Shown here: piece by piece, positions 6,040 to 9,364 of the stretch
How the letters are laid out: every line of letters begins with the position of its first letter
Numbering within the stretch: the stretch's first letter is position 1
Source: Pseudomonadota bacterium
Lineage (GTDB): Bacteria; Pseudomonadota; Gammaproteobacteria; Steroidobacterales; Steroidobacteraceae
Direction of reading: 5' to 3'
Assembly (NCBI GenBank): GCA_023423935.1
Contig: JAFAEQ010000009.1
Coordinates: 1-9,364, forward strand
DNA: 9,364 bases
Position numbers and translations under genes: made by a program
The notes under the pieces: model-generated
The model's input: only the letters and a program-made list of their open reading frames with translations
Told to the model about the DNA's origin: nothing
The model's database searches: none

Positions 6040-8592
6040 CTATTTTTTCGCCGCGACCAAGGCAGAAGACGACACGCTGTCGAGTGCCTGCGCGGCGCGC
6101 GTGTGCCTGATCAGTTCCTGCAGATTGAGGATGAGCAGCAGTGGATCATCCGGCTGTTCCGGTCGGACGGCGTGATCGACGATTGCCGCGCCGCTACGAT
6201 GAGATATGTCGTTCATCGGCAAGAGGCGGCTCACGGGAATGGAAGGGATGCCGGCGAGATCATCGACCACGAGTCCCAGCGCTGGCGCCTCCGCGGAGCG
6301 AATCACGATGACATCGCGCCCGCGCGTGATGGCCGTGTTGTCCATCAGCCGTGCGAGATCCACGACAGGCAGAGGTGAGCCGCGAAACATCAGCAAGCCT
6401 GCGTGCCACGGTGGACTGTGAGGAATCTGACGCAGTTGACTGCCGTCGACCGCCTCCACGATCTGTTCGCGCAACAGTCCCAGCCATTGGCCATTGCAAT
6501 GGAAGGTGGCCACGTCGATCGCCTGTTCGCTCGAGCGCTGGTCGATGCCTTGCCGCTGCGCGGCACTCGTACTTTCACGCCGTCCCTGTGCGCTCTGCTC
6601 GCAGACGTTGCACAGAGGGATCATCACCAGGCACCACAGACGCGTCGTGTCGTACTCGCGATAACCGGACGTGTGACAGATGCCGACCGCGTAGTTCGTT
6701 CCATCGATGGCGAGAATCTTTGCGACAGCAGCGCCGTCGCTGCGCAACAGCTCGCGCGGCAGTGTCAGCGTTTGTCCGAAGGTGTACTTCGATGAAGCGG
6801 CGATGACGCGCATGTTGCCGTCGACGAACACGCTGATGCTGCCTTCGGCGATCTGTCCGGATTCGGTTCGCGGCAATGCGTCGCGCAGGATGGATTGCAG
6901 CTGCGCTTTCGCATCGAGCACGATGCCGATGCCGCCGACGACACGATCCTGATGTCGCAGCGCCGCGCCGTAAACGAGCGTCGGCTCGTCGTCGTAGAAG
7001 CTCGAAGGCGCGAAGGCAGAGACGCTGAACTCCTGCGAGCCACGCAACTGCAACGTGTCGTGGCTCCAGCTCTCCGCGATCGTCTGTCCGATGCGGCGCT
7101 GATGCGCGAGACAGGAAGTGGCGACGATATTTCGATGCGCGTCGAACAGAACGATGCTGTGGTAGACGGTATACAGACTGTTGATGTGCTTCAGGACGTC
7201 TGCGACGACTTCGCGCGCGGGTGCGCCGGTGGCGAGGTGGTCGCTCAACGCCGATGTGAGTGCCCACCAGCGACAGTCGTTGGCGCGTTCGTAGAGATTC
7301 CGATCGAGAACCTCGGCGGCGAGCGACGCCAGCAGGCGTGCATCGTCCAGGATGGCGGAGACGACGGTCTGTTGCAGATCGGCGATCGATTGCTCGAATG
7401 CGGCCTGTGTCCGTCGCCCCGTATTGCCGATCTCCCACAGCAGTACGCGTGCGAACTGGATCGTCGCGTCTGCGCGCAATGCGAGGCGGATGTTGCCATT
7501 CCATACGGCGCGATTGAGCTCACGCTGAATCTGCTCGGCCTGCAGCGGGATGCGGCGCAGCTCGGGTGAAAAGATGCTGCTGTTTTCGCGTAATTCGGCG
7601 CGCAGCTCGGCGGTGATCTGTTCGGCGCCTGTATGTTCCGAACGTTCGAACGCATGCTCGATGGGCACCATCGCGTGTCCGAGCCATCCCGGGCCGCTGT
7701 ATCCCTGGAACGACTGAGCACGGCGCGTCACGGCCAGATATTCGCGCCCCGCGAAGCGCACGATTGCACCCGCATCATCGAGTGCCGGGGTGATGGGAGC
7801 GCCTGCGGGAAGCTGCCAGGGATCGCTACTGGCGATCACCTGGCCTTGCGCGTCGAGGATCGCGAACACATTCCAGTCCATCGGGTCGCGCAGCTTGGCG
7901 AAGATTCCTGCAAGCTCGTCTTCGAGCCGGAAGCACAGGCACAGTACGCCCAGCGCACGATTACCTTCGGTAATGCGGAACGAGTACACGAGCGTGCGTT
8001 CGCGATCGGGCAGCAGATCGAAATGCCGATAAGTCTCGACGTAAGCGTTGCGGGTCGACAGTGCCTCATGGATGAGAGCATCGTGGCTCGTGGTGATTCG
8101 TACATCCTGAGCGAGACGCGCGAGCACTTTGCCTTGCGGCGTCAGAAGAATCACATCCTCGTACACGGAATACTTGGCGACATACTCGCGGAAGCGCTGC
8201 TCCAACTGCTGGCGAGCGCGTCCGAGATTCTCGTCGCTCGTCCCGCTGGCGGCATGCTCGCGAGACTGACGCAGGAAGTCGCGGATATCGGCATCGGTGC
8301 TCAGAAAGCCGATGTCGGCCGTGCGCTCGTACAGGTTGCGCACCACGATGTCGATGGCGATCTGTCCTTTGGCCCGCAATGCCAGCAGTGCCTTGCGATG
8401 CGTCTCGGTCGCGAGTCTGTCGATCAGCTCGCCGGTGAGCGTTTCGAACGCCTGGCGCGTACCGCCCATGTCCGTAGCGTCGCCGCTGAGATGCGAGAGC
8501 AGAGAGAGCGTGTCCCACGAGCCTTGCAGCGTCGCGAGTCGAGTGCGGTACTCCTCGACGGACGGCATGTGTTTGGCGATGGGATTGACCAT
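6040..8592 (-). CDS. Soluble double-Cache sensor fused to a C-terminal CheW domain
   Basis: An 850-residue protein. The C-terminal region, about 688-830, is a CheW/chemotaxis-coupling domain: AIDVATFHCNGQWLGLLREQIVEAV, then LLMFRGSPLPVVDLARLM, then LGLVVDDLAGI, ending LLLILNLQEL. The first 660 residues look like two copies of one module. Each has a helical stretch with RNLYER (85-90 and 431-436), then Cache/PAS-like strands (YEDVILLTPQGKVLARL near 144; YHSIVLFDAHRNIVATS near 477), then a second subdomain (WNVFAILDAQGQVIASS near 240; GSISVFVDGNMRVIAAS near 584). I see no signal peptide, transmembrane helix, HAMP, methyl-accepting or kinase domain, so it is predicted cytoplasmic. It probably couples a bound ligand to CheA or a receptor array. 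C661-N-V-C664 is an unexplained Cys pair before the linker. Start choice is uncertain: the ATG at 8592 is preferred, with an in-frame TTG at 8598 and another ATG at 8568. None has a strong ribosome site. CheW assignment is firm, the Cache assignment moderate. Confidence 0.85.
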   Translation of the reverse strand: MVNPIAKHMPSVEEYRTRLATLQGSWDTLSLLSHLSGDATDMGGTRQAFETLTGELIDRLATETHRKALLALRAKGQIAIDIVVRNLYERTADIGFLSTDADIRDFLRQSREHAASGTSDENLGRARQQLEQRFREYVAKYSVYEDVILLTPQGKVLARLAQDVRITTSHDALIHEALSTRNAYVETYRHFDLLPDRERTLVYSFRITEGNRALGVLCLCFRLEDELAGIFAKLRDPMDWNVFAILDAQGQVIASSDPWQLPAGAPITPALDDAGAIVRFAGREYLAVTRRAQSFQGYSGPGWLGHAMVPIEHAFERSEHTGAEQITAELRAELRENSSIFSPELRRIPLQAEQIQRELNRAVWNGNIRLALRADATIQFARVLLWEIGNTGRRTQAAFEQSIADLQQTVVSAILDDARLLASLAAEVLDRNLYERANDCRWWALTSALSDHLATGAPAREVVADVLKHINSLYTVYHSIVLFDAHRNIVATSCLAHQRRIGQTIAESWSHDTLQLRGSQEFSVSAFAPSSFYDDEPTLVYGAALRHQDRVVGGIGIVLDAKAQLQSILRDALPRTESGQIAEGSISVFVDGNMRVIAASSKYTFGQTLTLPRELLRSDGAAVAKILAIDGTNYAVGICHTSGYREYDTTRLWCLVMIPLCNVCEQSAQGRRESTSAAQRQGIDQRSSEQAIDVATFHCNGQWLGLLREQIVEAVDGSQLRQIPHSPPWHAGLLMFRGSPLPVVDLARLMDNTAITRGRDVIVIRSAEAPALGLVVDDLAGIPSIPVSRLLPMNDISHRSGAAIVDHAVRPEQPDDPLLLILNLQELIRHTRAAQALDSVSSSALVAAKK

Positions 8593-8627
8593 GAACAAGA
8601 CGATCCGGGCGGGACGGTGTTGTTCAC

Positions 8628-8654
8628 GTAACGGCCCTTGCTACCGGACCTTGA
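8628..8654 (-). promoter_or_regulatory. Candidate sigma-28 (FliA) flagellar promoter for the Cache-CheW gene
   Basis: On the minus strand TCAA (8654-8651) is followed, after exactly 15 bases, by GCCGTTAC (8635-8628). The flagellar/chemotaxis sigma factor recognises TAAA-N15-GCCGATAA, with A or T tolerated at the fifth -10 base. There are two clear mismatches and the spacing is ideal. Transcription would start near 8621, about 28 bases before the ATG, which suits the gene's chemotaxis function. Confidence 0.45.
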
Positions 8655-8757
8655 GCTGGAAATGGGAGGTGCGTCGCGAATCCGACAACGCGATGAACAG
8701 ATCGAGGGGTGTCTGTGAGGGAGGAGGGAAAGAACGGCCTAAGTCCGGAGAACAAAG

Positions 8758-8789
8758 GCCGCAGAGCGGATCCTCAAGCGCTCTGCGGC
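8758..8789 (-). terminator. Hairpin terminator after the small exported-protein gene
   Basis: GCCGCAGAGCG (8758-8768) and CGCTCTGCGGC (8779-8789) form a perfect 11-bp stem with a 10-nt loop. On the minus strand it lies about 20 bp past the stop codon at 8809 and is followed by CTTTGTTCTCC, a modest U-rich tail. The long stem makes termination likely, although the tail is imperfect. Confidence 0.6.
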
Positions 8790-8808
8790 TCTGGCATGAC
8801 CGCCACGA

Positions 8809-9015
8809 TCAGCGAGTCAGCGCTGCGGTCTTCTGCACGTCGGCCCCGACTTCCTTTACCTCGACGGCCCACGAGCGTTCTTCGACCTGCTTGATCTCCA
8901 CCTGAGCACGCTTGGCGCTGTCAGACGGCATCAAGGCAACCGATCCTGCGAGCGCGCCGCCCACGATGGCTAGCGCAGCGCACGCACCCACGATACTCCG
9001 CGACTGAATCAACAT
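8809..9015 (-). CDS. Small exported or membrane-anchored protein, 68 aa, function unknown
   Basis: The protein starts MLIQSRSIVG and has one hydrophobic segment (about 8-29, ACAALAIVGGALAGSVAL) with an ALA site near residue 23 that could be cleaved by signal peptidase. A charged tail follows, of the form VEIKQVEERSWAVEVKEV. The start at 9015 is chosen because AGGAGG (complement of 9020-9025) lies just before it. The same frame is open to 9237 but the extra N-terminal part is Arg/Ser/Cys-rich and not protein-like. A stem-loop follows the stop, so this looks like a monocistronic gene. I do not recognise the family. Alternatives are a short periplasmic protein or a membrane-tethered peptide. Confidence 0.6.
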   Translation of the reverse strand: MLIQSRSIVGACAALAIVGGALAGSVALMPSDSAKRAQVEIKQVEERSWAVEVKEVGADVQKTAALTR

Positions 9016-9284
9016 ACTTCCTCCTGTTCGCAGCTTCAGTGGCTGCGCTGCGCCTGGTGTTACCGAAGCGCGACATGTTTGATTGGACGGCGCGAAGATA
9101 TGCCGATGGGGCCGGCACTCTGTGCTCTCGGTCACACTCTGCCGTGAGCACTCGGAACTCGAGTGAAGCCGCGACGCGCATCTCAGAATCGCGTGGCTTA
9201 GGGGAAGGCCTGAGCGCACATTATGATGTTTAGTCAACTGTGGAGAGCGCTGTCAGAAGTGCGGTGGTAGCGGTATCGCGCAGG
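9016..9284. other. Upstream region of the small exported-protein gene
   Basis: This stretch holds the presumed leader and promoter of the minus-strand gene at 8809-9015. A TTGACT (complement of 9232-9237) is present but has no -10 box at a sensible distance. CACTCG and CGAGTG (9149-9154 and 9160-9165) can form a small 6-bp hairpin. I see no other gene here. Confidence 0.5.
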
Positions 9285-9312
9285 GAGTGATGAGTGATGA
9301 GTGATGGGTGAT
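9285..9312. repeat. Four 7-bp tandem repeats (GAGTGAT)
   Basis: GAGTGAT occurs three times in a row, followed by the variant GGGTGAT, in exact 7-base register (9285, 9292, 9299, 9306). Confidence 0.85.
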
Positions 9313-9331
9313 GAGCCAGAGGAAGAGCAAG

Positions 9332-9364
9332 GAGCAGTGAGCAATGAGCAATGAGCAATGAGCA
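9332..9364. repeat. 7-bp tandem repeats (GAGCAAT) running off the right edge
   Basis: GAGCAGT is followed by three exact GAGCAAT copies and a partial GAGCA at the window end (9332, 9339, 9346, 9353, 9360). The array probably continues beyond 9364. The unit resembles the GAGTGAT block 20 bp to the left. Confidence 0.85.

Noticed and set aside
7633..8631. 332-codon plus-strand frame opposite the Cache-CheW gene
   Set aside because: It is an antisense shadow caused by high GC; it has no domain and no ribosome site.
9016..9237. N-terminal extension of the small exported protein
   Set aside because: The extension is not protein-like, while a perfect AGGAGG precedes the ATG at 9015 and directly gives a signal-type N-terminus.
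9209..9237. Sigma-70 promoter from TTGACT on the minus strand
   Set aside because: No acceptable -10 box lies 16-18 bp downstream; CATAAT is only 6 bp away.

Overview
This is a GC-rich bacterial chromosomal window. It most resembles a free-living proteobacterium, possibly a gammaproteobacterium of the Xanthomonadales/Steroidobacter kind. That guess rests on gene content (monomeric bacterial phenylalanine hydroxylase, Tat-exported molybdenum hydroxylase, CheW-type chemotaxis protein, IS3-type insertion sequence) and on the style of the intergenic repeats. I cannot place it more precisely from sequence alone.

Left edge (1-755): the window opens inside an IS3-family insertion sequence. The first 24 codons of its orfA lie on the minus strand and its presumed end is near 127. 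It abuts a non-coding array of three tandem units of about 160-190 bp. Each unit carries an identical 18-nt palindrome and a nested run of 9-bp repeats whose copy number differs (3, 4, 2).

Metabolic block (756-4760): a zinc-dependent medium-chain alcohol dehydrogenase on the minus strand is divergent from a two-gene plus-strand operon. The operon encodes a two-[2Fe-2S] subunit and a Tat-exported molybdopterin subunit of the isoquinoline 1-oxidoreductase (IorAB) type, and it ends at a strong intrinsic terminator. An alcohol to aldehyde to acid route shared by the divergent units is a reasonable but unproven reading.

Convergent junction (4761-5117): the molybdenum hydroxylase operon and phhA converge. 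A near-identical 24-nt element sits a few bases after each stop codon, in inverted orientation. No gene is visible between them.

Right block, all minus strand (5118-9015): in transcription order there is a 68-residue exported or membrane-anchored protein ending at a hairpin, then an 850-residue soluble-looking protein with two Cache-like sensor modules fused to a C-terminal CheW domain, then phenylalanine 4-hydroxylase 64 bp downstream. A good match to a flagellar sigma-28 promoter lies just upstream of the Cache-CheW gene and supports a chemotaxis role. The window ends in two blocks of 7-bp tandem repeats that run off the right edge.

The most noteworthy items are the double-Cache/CheW fusion with its candidate sigma-28 promoter, and a family of 9-bp-period intergenic repeats that appears both in the left array and just after gene 3' ends.
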